Source: Vibrio marisflavi CECT 7928 (GTDB taxonomy: Bacteria; Pseudomonadota; Gammaproteobacteria; Enterobacterales; Vibrionaceae). Taken from it: DNA of 64,000 nt. The stretch's first letter is position 1. Every line of letters starts with the position of its first letter. Position numbers and translations under genes: made by a program. Location of the stretch: assembly GCF_921294215.1 (NCBI RefSeq), contig NZ_CAKLDM010000002.1, positions 2,604,001 to 2,668,000 on the forward strand, in the 5' to 3' direction. Shown here piece after piece: positions 55,697 to 64,000 of the stretch. The notes beneath the pieces were generated by a model that did not search any database, had not been told where the DNA came from, and saw only the letters and a list, made by a program, of their open reading frames with translations.

Positions 55697-57550
55697 TTAC
55701 TTTCCCAGTCGATAGTTTTTGTCGCTACCAACCAAGACGCCATACTTTAGAAAATTTTGTCCTAATATCATGCTGTAATCAAACCGAGATCGATCTTGCA
55801 AGTTCACTCTAATCGTTTCTTCAAGATTGCCGAGCTTCACTTTCATTTCGACTACAGGTCGCTGATTCGCTTTCTCGCCTTTCTTGGCTTTGATTTTCAC
55901 CATATCGACAACAGGAAGCGTGAATACTTTTCCATTGTCTTGTTTATCCTGATAAAGAAATCTCACCATTTGTTTGCCATTTTCCTTAAACAAATGGATG
56001 TTCTCGGCACTGATAGAACTGATATCTGCGCCCGTATCAAGCTTGGCAGAGAACGTCATTCCAGCTACCTGCACTTTCTCTATATGACCAGCCCTAAACA
56101 ATGGGTGTTCAGTTAAAAGCTGATCAACTCTTGGGTTAACCAATACCGGGTGGTTATTGAACTTTCGGCCTATTGTTAAGTAGGAATACTCTTTGTCTTT
56201 ACTCAAAGTCTGCAACGCAAAATCAACCGATTGAGTGCTACCTAAAATCGTCAATTTGTCTGTAACTACAGGACGTCGATGCTTGCCAATGGTTAGCCAG
56301 CGCAGAACAGGCTTGGTCTTAGTGACTCTCTCTCCTGACTCATTTTTGAGCGTGTACGTCACCTTTTCACTTTTCCCTGAGCCCAAATAAGACATCTCGT
56401 CAACTCTTAGCAACGGTGTGACTATACGAGAAGAGACCGTTGTCGCAATGCGTATACCTTCAACAGAAAGCTGTTCAAATGGGGAGATCGCTAATGCTTC
56501 ATTTGCTTGCTTCCACTGACGATACGTTATTAAGTCTTTCTTAAACAAGTTCTTCTGCTCAGGCTCAATCAGCAGATAGCGGCTGATTGTATTGTTACCA
56601 ATGCGCAGAGAGCTTTCACCTTTGGGCGAATCATCTAGGTATGCCAGCCAATATTGCTTAGTTGATTTGTCTAAGTTTACTGGCAGGTAAACCAAAGGCT
56701 TCATTTTTCCACTCACTTTCAACATGCGTGCAATCGGCAAAGTCAGTGTTTTGCTCTTATCGTTTGTCCCTTCTACTTCAAACGTGGCTAATTGTCGCTG
56801 CTTGTCTACCTTAATATCGTCTGCATACAATCGGCTAAAGTTGTATTTAAAAGAAAACTCAGACTTCACCGCTATGCCTTCAATTGAAATCGTTTCTTTT
56901 CGGCCAGCAATAATGGCGTTCGGCTGCTCTTGTAAATACTTATAGCCACCAAACACCCAAGCTTTACCTGCTAATAACGTTCGGCCAATTAACACTTGAG
57001 CGGAGAAGTGACTGCGATTGGTCAGGTTAACCACAGTATCAAACGTTTTACCTGCAATGGTAAGAGGCATAGTCACCAATGGGCGTAAAATTGGCTCATC
57101 GCTACTTCTGCTGCGTATTTGGCTTACCTTCACCAATGGGCGTTCTACTTTGGTTTTCTCACCTGTATACGGGTTGACCAACATAAAAGAAACAAAAGTC
57201 GCGTTTGATTTCTTGTCCAGCCAATCAGCGGTGTGACGCTTCGATAGATTGAGGATCGCAGCTAACAGAGCTTGGTCTTTTAGGTGGGCAAGCTTATGGT
57301 TGATGGTTCGAATATGAATATCTCGCGCATCAATCGAGGTGGAATCAGCACCTGTATCAATTTTCGCAATGAAGGGGACTTTTTCTAACCCTTTAACTGA
57401 AGAGAAATAAACATTCTCTTCTTCACCAAGCACCAGCTTTTTGTCTAGCGTGTAAGCGGGCTCTCTCACCGAATAGCTGTCCAGCGCAAAACTCATACTA
57501 ACGCCGACACTGATGGCAATGGCAAATGCAACGAGCGCAATTTTTTTCAT
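55697..57550 (-). CDS. retropepsin-like (RimB/Zn_protease, PF05618) protein with four modules, periplasmic
   Basis: 617 residues. Signal peptide MKKIALVAFAIAISVGVSMSFA. Module 1 has FIAKIDTGADSTSIDARDI (about 62-80) and LIGRTLLAG; module 4 has FSAKLDTGADISSISAENI (about 500-518) and MILGQNFLK. Modules 2 (ISIEGIAVKSEFSFKYNFS) and 3 (LSVEGIRIATTVSSRIV) have the same strand pattern but lack DTGA. It resembles the small ATP-dependent zinc protease family associated with RimK genes, expanded fourfold. It lies between greB and tex on the minus strand; function not known. Confidence 0.75.
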   Translation of the reverse strand: MKKIALVAFAIAISVGVSMSFALDSYSVREPAYTLDKKLVLGEEENVYFSSVKGLEKVPFIAKIDTGADSTSIDARDIHIRTINHKLAHLKDQALLAAILNLSKRHTADWLDKKSNATFVSFMLVNPYTGEKTKVERPLVKVSQIRSRSSDEPILRPLVTMPLTIAGKTFDTVVNLTNRSHFSAQVLIGRTLLAGKAWVFGGYKYLQEQPNAIIAGRKETISIEGIAVKSEFSFKYNFSRLYADDIKVDKQRQLATFEVEGTNDKSKTLTLPIARMLKVSGKMKPLVYLPVNLDKSTKQYWLAYLDDSPKGESSLRIGNNTISRYLLIEPEQKNLFKKDLITYRQWKQANEALAISPFEQLSVEGIRIATTVSSRIVTPLLRVDEMSYLGSGKSEKVTYTLKNESGERVTKTKPVLRWLTIGKHRRPVVTDKLTILGSTQSVDFALQTLSKDKEYSYLTIGRKFNNHPVLVNPRVDQLLTEHPLFRAGHIEKVQVAGMTFSAKLDTGADISSISAENIHLFKENGKQMVRFLYQDKQDNGKVFTLPVVDMVKIKAKKGEKANQRPVVEMKVKLGNLEETIRVNLQDRSRFDYSMILGQNFLKYGVLVGSDKNYRLGK

Positions 57551-57741
57551 TTATCATATCCATATTGATGTGTGCCCCAATATATGGGTATAAAAACGTC
57601 CTATAACAAAATTAACATAGCCATTGAGGAATGTTGTCGTAATTTTCACCCGAACCATGACATTTCATCCCAGAAACAATTGCAAAATTGTTGTAGAGCC
57701 CCAACTTCATTGAAACATATTTTTCTAAAGAGATTCACCGG

Positions 57742-60045
57742 ATGAGCCAAGCAATCTGTCAATTAATTGCCAACGAACTGCAAGTTCGCCTCGAACAAGT
57801 AAGCGCAACAGTGACCTTAATCGATGATGGAAATACCGTTCCGTTCATCGCACGCTACCGTAAAGAAGTCACTGGCGGGCTGGATGACACCCAATTACGC
57901 AATCTAGACAGCCGCTTATCCTACTTGCGGGAGCTTAGTGGCCGTCGCGAAACCATTATTAAATCAATCAAAGATCAAGGTAAGTTGACTGATGAACTGG
58001 CTAAGCAGCTAGAAGAGGCCGATACAAAAACGCGCTTAGAAGACCTTTACCTACCATACAAGCCGAAACGTCGTACTAAAGGGCAAATTGCAATCGAAGC
58101 GGGATTAGAGCCGCTGGCCGATACCCTCTGGCAGCAGCCTCAAACCAACCCAGATCAAGAAGCGGAAAAGTATTTCAATGCAGATAAAGGCATTCAAGAG
58201 ACCAAACAAGCTTTAGATGGCGCTCGTGCAATCGTTATGGAGCGGATTGCTGAAAACGCGGAGTTGATTGCCAAACTGCGTCAGCACCTAAATAAAAATG
58301 CCATGATTTCTTCTCGAGTTGTGGATGGAAAGCAATTCACTGGCGAGAAATTCAAAGACTACTTTGAACATGACGAGCTGTTAAGCAAAGTGCCTTCTCA
58401 CCGCGCTTTAGCCATGTTGCGCGGTCGCAATGAAGGCGTACTTACTCTATCGATGAATGCCGACCCAGATCAGGAAGCTGCAGTAAAAGAGTCGTTTTGT
58501 GAGAGCCTTATATACCAGCATTACGGTATCAATTTAAATAACGCACCAGCGGACTCTTGGCGCAAACAGGTAGTTAGCTGGGCATGGAGAATCAAGCTTT
58601 CCATGCACATGGAGACGGAACTAATGAGCGCACTTAAAGAGCGTTCTGAGGTTGAAGCCATCAACGTCTTTGCAACCAACTTGAAAGACTTACTTATGGC
58701 GGCGCCAGCAGGACCACGAGCAACACTTGGTCTCGATCCGGGCCTTAGAACTGGTTCTAAAATTGCCATCGTCGACACAACAGGCAAGGTACTAGCAACG
58801 GAAACCATCTATCCTCATCCGCCACAAAGTCAATATGATAAGTCAGCGCAGATTGTCGAAGCTTTGATAAAAAAACACCACGTGGATCTGGTAGCGATTG
58901 GTAATGGTACGGCTTCACGTGAAACCGATGCATTTGTTGCGGATATCATTAAACGCAGCAAACTCAACGTACAAAAAATTATGGTCAGTGAAGCGGGTGC
59001 TTCTGTGTATTCGGCTTCTGAGCTTGCAGCGAAGGAGTTTCCAAATATGGATGTATCTTTAAGGGGTGCAGTATCCATTGCTAGGCGCCTGCAAGACCCT
59101 CTTGCTGAGCTGGTTAAAATCGACCCTAAGTCCATCGGTGTTGGTCAATATCAGCACGACGTTAGCCAATCCCTACTATCTAAGCAGTTAGATGCCGTAG
59201 TAGAAGACTGTGTAAATGCGGTAGGCGTTGACGTAAATACTGCCTCTCCTGCGCTTCTTGCACGCGTTGCTGGACTTAGCAGCACCATTGCTCAAAACAT
59301 TGTGACTTATCGCGATGAAAACGGTCGATTCGAGTCTCGCTCAACACTGAAAAAGGTTGCTCGCCTTGGGCCCAAAGCATTTGAACAATGCGCAGGCTTT
59401 TTACGTATCCTAAATGCCAAAAACCCTTTAGACAGTTCTGCTGTTCACCCAGAAGCCTATTCACTGGTCAAAAGCATTGCTGAAAAGAACCAGAAGAATA
59501 TTAAGGATCTAATTGGCAACGGTGATTTCCTAAAACGTCTGCACGCGTCAGACTACATTGATGAAAACTTTGGCTTGCCAACAGTTCGAGACATTATCAA
59601 AGAGCTCGATAAACCGGGGCGTGACCCTCGCCCAGAGTTTCAAACCGCGACCTTTGCGGATGGCGTCAATGAGATTTCTGATCTTGAGCCAGGAATGGTG
59701 TTAGAAGGAGTAGTGTCAAATGTGGCAAACTTCGGTGCATTCGTTGATATCGGCGTTCACCAAGATGGGTTGGTGCATATTTCAGCTCTCACGAATAAGT
59801 ATGTTGCCGACCCACGCGAAGTCGTCAAAGCGGGCGATATCGTTAAAGTGAAGGTAATGGAAATAGACGTGAAAAGAAAACGAATCGGCTTATCGATGCG
59901 TCTTGATGACGAAGTTGGCCAAGCATCAGCATCACGCAAGCCCGATAACCGTTCTCCGCGCAACCAGCAGAGAAAACAGCAAGCCCCACAAAATAGTGCA
60001 ATGGGTGGTGCATTCGCTCAAGCCTTTGCGAAAGCGAAAAAGTAA
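57742..60045 (+). CDS. tex: transcription accessory protein Tex (YhgF)
   Basis: 767 residues. N-terminal helical domain ([22 protein letters not shown]), YqgF RNase H-like domain ([18 protein letters not shown]), helix-hairpin-helix ([24 protein letters not shown]) and C-terminal S1 RNA-binding domain ([28 protein letters not shown]), then a basic tail. Nucleic-acid-binding factor found in most bacteria. Confidence 0.95.
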   Translation: MSQAICQLIANELQVRLEQVSATVTLIDDGNTVPFIARYRKEVTGGLDDTQLRNLDSRLSYLRELSGRRETIIKSIKDQGKLTDELAKQLEEADTKTRLEDLYLPYKPKRRTKGQIAIEAGLEPLADTLWQQPQTNPDQEAEKYFNADKGIQETKQALDGARAIVMERIAENAELIAKLRQHLNKNAMISSRVVDGKQFTGEKFKDYFEHDELLSKVPSHRALAMLRGRNEGVLTLSMNADPDQEAAVKESFCESLIYQHYGINLNNAPADSWRKQVVSWAWRIKLSMHMETELMSALKERSEVEAINVFATNLKDLLMAAPAGPRATLGLDPGLRTGSKIAIVDTTGKVLATETIYPHPPQSQYDKSAQIVEALIKKHHVDLVAIGNGTASRETDAFVADIIKRSKLNVQKIMVSEAGASVYSASELAAKEFPNMDVSLRGAVSIARRLQDPLAELVKIDPKSIGVGQYQHDVSQSLLSKQLDAVVEDCVNAVGVDVNTASPALLARVAGLSSTIAQNIVTYRDENGRFESRSTLKKVARLGPKAFEQCAGFLRILNAKNPLDSSAVHPEAYSLVKSIAEKNQKNIKDLIGNGDFLKRLHASDYIDENFGLPTVRDIIKELDKPGRDPRPEFQTATFADGVNEISDLEPGMVLEGVVSNVANFGAFVDIGVHQDGLVHISALTNKYVADPREVVKAGDIVKVKVMEIDVKRKRIGLSMRLDDEVGQASASRKPDNRSPRNQQRKQQAPQNSAMGGAFAQAFAKAKK

Positions 60046-60075
60046 CCGAGAAACTTTACGTCATTGCTAACGATA

Positions 60076-60115
60076 AAATACCCACTTACCAAATTGGTAA
60101 GTGGGTATTTGTTTT
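60076..60115 (+). terminator. tex terminator
   Basis: AAATACCCACTTACC (60076-60090) pairs perfectly with GGTAAGTGGGTATTT (60096-60110) over 5 bases, followed by GTTTT. Confidence 0.88.
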
Positions 60116-60141
60116 GGACGGTTTTAACATCTGGCACATCG

Positions 60142-60615
60142 CTATAAAACCGCTATCACGTCAGAAGGTGTGTTAGGTAGAACCGCTTGCCCGTAGTGAT
60201 ACTTGATCACAGTGCGCCGACACGCCATTCGCCCTTCTGTTATCGCTGCATCAATAACACGCTTAGGAAGCCTAAAACGCATTGTATAGCCTTTCCCTTG
60301 ATGCTGGCTGTATGTCTCTAGCGACAGTAAGCTGAACAGTTTTTCGAGATGCTCTCGATTCTCTTCCTCTTCAGCAGAAGGCTCGTCATCAGGAGGGTTC
60401 TCCATCTCATAGCTCGGATGTTCTGAAGGATCCCATGATGGTCGATTCCGCTGTTTGTCGTCACCTTTAACTTTTCTTTCAGCATTGGTTTTGACCAATT
60501 CAACCGTTGGCACTATTGGTTCACGTGACTTATTGTCACGCGCGACCTGTTCCGTCTGCACATTTACTGATGGGGCGATAAGCGGCACACCAACATTCGC
60601 TGGTGACACGATCAT
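60142..60615 (-). CDS. conserved hypothetical protein
   Basis: 157 residues from ATG 60615, chosen for its strong GAGGAGG ribosome site; an ATG 14 codons upstream lacks one. The N-terminal half is disordered, with Pro, Glu and Asp (NPPDDEPSAEEEENREHLEKLFSLL). The C-terminal part YTMRFRLPKRVIDAAITEGRMACRRTVIKYHYG is basic and compact. I do not recognise a family. Convergent with tex; minus strand, tandem with bioH. Confidence 0.65.
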   Translation of the reverse strand: MIVSPANVGVPLIAPSVNVQTEQVARDNKSREPIVPTVELVKTNAERKVKGDDKQRNRPSWDPSEHPSYEMENPPDDEPSAEEEENREHLEKLFSLLSLETYSQHQGKGYTMRFRLPKRVIDAAITEGRMACRRTVIKYHYGQAVLPNTPSDVIAVL

Positions 60616-60745
60616 AACTGAAACCTCCTCAGTATCGCCCGCTACCCAATAGTGCATTTGCGCTAAATCACCACTAGGTTAAACCCCTTATCGGCTATTT
60701 ATAGAAAAGGTTTAGAAATTGTTTAGATTTTGTGCGCACTTATGC

Positions 60746-61528
60746 CTAAAGGCTAAACTCAGTAACCTGATCACAAAACGCATCCAGTTCGGTCATAAAT
60801 GGGGCGTGCGACGATTGCGAGAAGACAAATTGCGAAGAAGTGGGTAACAAATTTTGTAAATCATGAGCGACTTTAATTGGCACTAAACCGTCTAAACGCC
60901 CATAAAGCCTTAGTATCGGTAACGTTAGGTTTTGCAGCTGCTGCCTTTGGTCTACATCGGCCAGTAAACTGAGTCCATACAAGAGCGCATCAGTATTTGG
61001 CTCCGGCCTTGTGAGTACTGATTTCTTCAGCTGTTTCAAGTCGCTTTTCGCTGTTGGACTTCCCATCGCTTGCAGCGCCATAAAACGCTCGACAGTTAGT
61101 TTAAAGTCTTCCATTAGCTGTTGAGTAAAGTTCTTCAGTACAGCTGGTTGAATGCCACGCCAAGGTTTTTCTGCAGCAAATTTTGGAGAGCTAGAGACAG
61201 TGATAAGCTTTTCAACTCGATCTGGATGATGAATCGCGATGTGGGAAGCAATCAAACCACCCAATGACCAACCAACCCAAATAGCCTGTTCAGGAGCTTG
61301 CTTGAGCAGCAATTCGCTAATTACATCAAGATCGTCTGCTTTCACTGCATGGCTGTGACCATAGCCCGGTAGATCAACAATATGAACTTTAAAGGACTCG
61401 CTAAGCTTCTCAGCCGCTTGCTGCCACACTGCTCCGTTCATTCCCCAACCGTGAAGCAAAACAATATCTTTACCTTCACCGATTGTTTGCCAGTACAAGC
61501 TTGATAGTAAGTTCACATTCTCTACCAC
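60746..61528 (-). CDS. bioH: pimeloyl-ACP methyl ester carboxylesterase
   Basis: 260 residues, alpha/beta hydrolase. LLHGWGMNGAVW (oxyanion loop), IWVGWSLGGLIA with the Ser nucleophile in GWSLG, and LRLYGRLDGLVP with the Asp, then SSHAPFMTE with the His. It frees pimeloyl-ACP for biotin synthesis. Divergent from comF, the arrangement found in E. coli and vibrios. Confidence 0.93.
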   Translation of the reverse strand: MVENVNLLSSLYWQTIGEGKDIVLLHGWGMNGAVWQQAAEKLSESFKVHIVDLPGYGHSHAVKADDLDVISELLLKQAPEQAIWVGWSLGGLIASHIAIHHPDRVEKLITVSSSPKFAAEKPWRGIQPAVLKNFTQQLMEDFKLTVERFMALQAMGSPTAKSDLKQLKKSVLTRPEPNTDALLYGLSLLADVDQRQQLQNLTLPILRLYGRLDGLVPIKVAHDLQNLLPTSSQFVFSQSSHAPFMTELDAFCDQVTEFSL

Positions 61529-61597
61529 TAATTCCGTCCTCTAACAGCCTTAAACTACATCAATATGGCAAAACCATATTTTGCCGAAAGTTGCGAC

Positions 61598-62299
61598 ATG
61601 TTATCTCAATGGCTGCGAAAATGCATTCATCATACGTTTCACGGGCAATGCGACTTATGTCGATTACCAATACAATCTCTCAATCAAACCTGCTGGTGCC
61701 ATTTTTGCCAAGACTTGATGCAAGAGCTGCATCAATGTAAGCGCTGTGGGTTACCTGTTGTCACTTCCACAAACCAATGTGGGCATTGTTTGTCTTCTCC
61801 ACCACTATGGAGTCAACTATATTGTGTCGGACAATACTGCCCTCCACTATCTACATACATCCATAAGCTCAAACACGGCAAACAGTTTTGGCAGGCGAAA
61901 AGCCTTGCTCAGTTGCTCGCAACGAAGGTTTCTAACACACCAGACAGTATCACTTTTGTCCCTCTGCATTGGCGTCGTCAGCTGACTCGAGGTTTTAATC
62001 AAAGTGAACTTTTAGCCGATGAACTGGCCAAGCTTCTGCATGTGCCAATCGAGTATGGGCTTTTCACCCGCTTAAAGGCGACCAAGCAACAACAAGGGCT
62101 AAGCCAGCAGCAGCGGCGTACAAACGTGCACAACGCTTTTCAAATTCACAAATCCGTACAAGGAAGGCATATTGCGATTGTTGATGATGTGGTGACGACC
62201 GGGGAGACCATCAATCAGCTGGTAAAGTTGCTATTGATGCGAGGAGCAAAAAGCGTAGATGTATACTGTATTTGCCGCACTTCCATCAGCGACGATTGA
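61598..62299 (+). CDS. comF: ComF/GntX family amidophosphoribosyltransferase-like protein
   Basis: 233 residues from ATG 61598 (MLSQWLRKCIHH); an ATG 11 codons upstream (61565) has no ribosome site. A four-cysteine zinc motif (CDLCRL, CWCHFC, CKRCGL, CGHC) is followed by a PRT domain with HIAIVDDVVTTGET. Needed for DNA uptake in competent Vibrio and Haemophilus. It is followed by nfuA. Confidence 0.9.
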   Translation: MLSQWLRKCIHHTFHGQCDLCRLPIQSLNQTCWCHFCQDLMQELHQCKRCGLPVVTSTNQCGHCLSSPPLWSQLYCVGQYCPPLSTYIHKLKHGKQFWQAKSLAQLLATKVSNTPDSITFVPLHWRRQLTRGFNQSELLADELAKLLHVPIEYGLFTRLKATKQQQGLSQQQRRTNVHNAFQIHKSVQGRHIAIVDDVVTTGETINQLVKLLLMRGAKSVDVYCICRTSISDD

Positions 62300-62393
62300 A
62301 ATTGAATAGCTAAATAAACTAAAAAACTAGATCTCTGGATAGACAAGAGTAGAATAGTGACTAATAACTTACAAAATTAGTCAGGTATTAATT

Positions 62394-62981
62394 GTGTCCG
62401 ATTCCATCACCATTACTGAAGCAGCTCAAAGCCACTTTGTGAACCTGCTAGAACAACAGCCAGAAGGCACCAATATTCGCGTATTCGTAGTTAACCCTGG
62501 TACGCAAAACGCTGAGTGTGGCGTTTCTTATTGCCCAGTTGAAGCTGTTGAAGCATCAGATACTGAGCTTAAGTTTTCAGGCTTCTCGGCGTACATTGAC
62601 GAGCTGAGTCTACCATTCTTAGAAGATGCTGAAATCGACTATGTCTCTGACAAAATGGGCTCTCAACTTACGCTAAAAGCACCTAACGCAAAAATGCGTA
62701 AAGTCGCTGATGATGCTCCGCTAATCGAGCGAGTTGAGTATGTGATTCAAACTCAAGTAAACCCTCAGTTAGCAGGCCATGGCGGTCATGTAAACGTGGT
62801 TGAAGTGACTGAAGATGGCGTTGCTGTTGTTGCGTTTGGTGGTGGTTGCAATGGCTGTTCAATGGTGGATGTAACTTTAAAAGAAGGTATCGAGAAACAG
62901 CTACTTGAGCAATTTGTTGGCGAGTTAACTGCTGTTCGTGATGCAACCGAACATAACCCTGGTGAACACTCTTACTACTAA
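62394..62981 (+). CDS. nfuA: Fe-S biogenesis protein NfuA
   Basis: 195 residues; GTG start with AGGT upstream. N-terminal degenerate A-type domain ([19 protein letters not shown]) and C-terminal Nfu domain with [11 protein letters not shown], the CxxC that carries a 4Fe-4S cluster. It delivers clusters to target enzymes. Confidence 0.96.
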   Translation: MSDSITITEAAQSHFVNLLEQQPEGTNIRVFVVNPGTQNAECGVSYCPVEAVEASDTELKFSGFSAYIDELSLPFLEDAEIDYVSDKMGSQLTLKAPNAKMRKVADDAPLIERVEYVIQTQVNPQLAGHGGHVNVVEVTEDGVAVVAFGGGCNGCSMVDVTLKEGIEKQLLEQFVGELTAVRDATEHNPGEHSYY

Positions 62982-63009
62982 TACAGAGCTCGCAGTCAAT
63001 GTATACTCG

Positions 63010-63043
63010 AATAGCTAGAGCCAACGCTCTAGCTATTTATTTT
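63010..63043 (+). terminator. nfuA terminator
   Basis: AATAGCTAGAGC (63010-63021) and GCTCTAGCTATT (63026-63037), a perfect 12-bp stem with a 4-base loop, followed by TATTTTC. Confidence 0.85.
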
Positions 63044-63145
63044 CTCGTTATCTCTCTTCAAAATCATCTATCACTTCCCAAGCGCCCCTGTTTTCTCATA
63101 TAGTTAAGAAAAGTATTAGTAGCATGATGCTCAGGAGAATGTGCA

Positions 63146-63697
63146 GTGAGCAAAAGAAAGCCGCCCGTCATATTAGCCAAAAACTCAGTCGCTCAATCCA
63201 GGCTATTTACGATTGAGTCACTCGATCTTCGCTTTAGCAATGGTGTAGAAAGAACCTACGAGCGTTTAAAGCCGTCTAATCGCAACGGCGTCATGATGGT
63301 TCCAATTACCGAGAAAGGTGAAATCCTACTGATTCGTGAGTATGCCGCAGGCACTGAAGATTATGAACTTGGCTTTCCCAAAGGGTTGGTCGATCCCGGA
63401 GAGAGCGCTGAGCAAGCGGCAAACCGAGAGCTAAAAGAAGAAATTGGATTTGGCTCCAACTCCCTGACCCAACTAAAACAAGTCGTCGTCGCACCATCAT
63501 ATTTTTCTAGCAAAATGACCCTTTTTCTAGCGCAAGATCTATACTCAGAGACATTAGAAGGTGATGAACCTGAGCCGCTTGAAGTTGTGCGCTGGCCCTT
63601 ATCACAAGCAGAAGAGCTATTGTCTCATCTCGACTTCTGTGAGTCTCGCTCCATCACCGCATTAATGCTTACACTAAAGCATCTAAAATTATTATAA
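63146..63697 (+). CDS. nudE: ADP compounds hydrolase (Nudix)
   Basis: 183 residues; GTG start with AGGAG about ten bases upstream. The Nudix box is GLVDPGESAEQAANRELKEEIGFG, in pieces (GESAEQAANRELKEEIG, near residues 85-101). It hydrolyses ADP-ribose, AppA and NADH-like compounds. Typically linked with nfuA and cysQ in vibrios, as here. Confidence 0.93.
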   Translation: MSKRKPPVILAKNSVAQSRLFTIESLDLRFSNGVERTYERLKPSNRNGVMMVPITEKGEILLIREYAAGTEDYELGFPKGLVDPGESAEQAANRELKEEIGFGSNSLTQLKQVVVAPSYFSSKMTLFLAQDLYSETLEGDEPEPLEVVRWPLSQAEELLSHLDFCESRSITALMLTLKHLKLL

Positions 63698-63719
63698 AAT
63701 TTAGGCGTTAGGAGTCCAT

Positions 63720-64000
63720 ATGCCTGCCACTTCAGATTTATCTCACCTTTTGCCTTCGATCATCGAGATCGCCCGCTCTGCTGGCCAGTTGATTCTCGAT
63801 ATTTACGAAAATAAACAATACCAAGCCTACACAAAAAGCGATCACACTCCTGTTACCAGCGCCGATATCGCAGCACATAAGCTGATAATGAAACAACTTT
63901 CTGAGTTGACTCCGGATATCCCGATCCTTTCTGAAGAGGCAGCGGATATCAGTTTAGATGAGCGCGGCCAATGGGATAGGTATTGGCTTGTCGACCCACT
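63720..64000 (+). CDS. cysQ: 3'(2'),5'-bisphosphate nucleotidase, partial (N-terminus only)
   Basis: About 93 codons to the right edge. MPATSDLSHLLPSIIEIARSAGQLILDIYEN, YTKSDHTPVTSADIAAHKLIM and ILSEEAADIS with the metal-binding Glu-Glu, then YWLVDP, the start of the WLVDPLDGT motif. It removes phosphate from PAP, recycling the sulfate assimilation product. Start ATG has AGGAG upstream. C-terminus is outside the window. Confidence 0.92.
   Translation, partial: MPATSDLSHLLPSIIEIARSAGQLILDIYENKQYQAYTKSDHTPVTSADIAAHKLIMKQLSELTPDIPILSEEAADISLDERGQWDRYWLVDP

Overview
The window looks like Vibrio chromosome 1 (Gammaproteobacteria, Vibrionaceae), judged from gene order and protein sequence. It carries the LPS-core (wav/waa) locus next to hldD, followed by coaD, mutM, rpmG, rpmB, radC, coaBC, slmA, pyrE, rph and yicC, then gmk, rpoZ, spoT, trmH and recG, and finally ompR/envZ, greB, tex, bioH, comF, nfuA, nudE and cysQ. 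No rRNA, tRNA or CRISPR array was found.

Region 1 (1-4699, minus strand) is the end of a surface-polysaccharide (O-antigen or capsule) cluster. It is one tightly packed operon: a Wzx-like flippase, a canonical nucleotidyltransferase, a small ParB/Srx-fold protein like free-serine kinases (SerK/SbnI), a second nucleotidyltransferase with a degraded signature, a DUF711 protein and a SAM methyltransferase cut by the window edge. No sugar-nucleotide or glycosyltransferase gene is visible in this part. The set suggests activation of a small phosphorylated head group (perhaps phosphoserine-derived) for glycan decoration. About 3.1 kb of largely non-coding DNA follows, holding a decayed IS10-like element (5365-6714) and two ops/RfaH-like sequences.

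Region 2 (7834-26800) is the LPS core locus: hldD, a glycosyltransferase/polysaccharide-deacetylase fusion, waaL, waaF, further GT9, GT32, GT4, GT25, GT2 and WavE-type transferases, waaA (Kdo transferase), kdkA (Kdo kinase), and an unusual kinase plus nucleotidyltransferase-HAD pair. Together these build the heptose/Kdo inner core and ligate O antigen. coaD and mutM close the region.

Region 3 (26870-34972) is housekeeping: rpmG/rpmB, radC, coaBC, slmA, tandem lipid A acyltransferases lpxL/lpxN, pyrE/rph with an attenuator-like hairpin, and yicC.

Region 4 (34952-43581) is an 8.6-kb integrative element inserted at the 3' end of yicC. It is bounded by 83-bp direct repeats differing at 3 positions that duplicate the yicC end and its terminator. 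It has a tyrosine integrase, 10-bp repeats near both ends (probable integrase arm sites), an unknown protein, two small AlpA-type regulators, an inovirus Gp2-like HUH replication protein, and cargo (an AraC regulator divergent from a HAD phosphatase, two small membrane proteins, a putative 34-aa peptide). The 3' end of yicC is the site used by SXT/R391-mobilised genomic islands of vibrios.

Region 5 (43629-64000) holds an orphan MHYT/PAS histidine kinase, the gmk-rpoZ-spoT-trmH-recG cluster, a chromosomal Qnr-type pentapeptide-repeat gene, ompR and envZ separated by a strong terminator-like hairpin, a DUF4870-like gene, greB, a four-module retropepsin-like periplasmic protein, tex, bioH, comF, nfuA, nudE and the start of cysQ.
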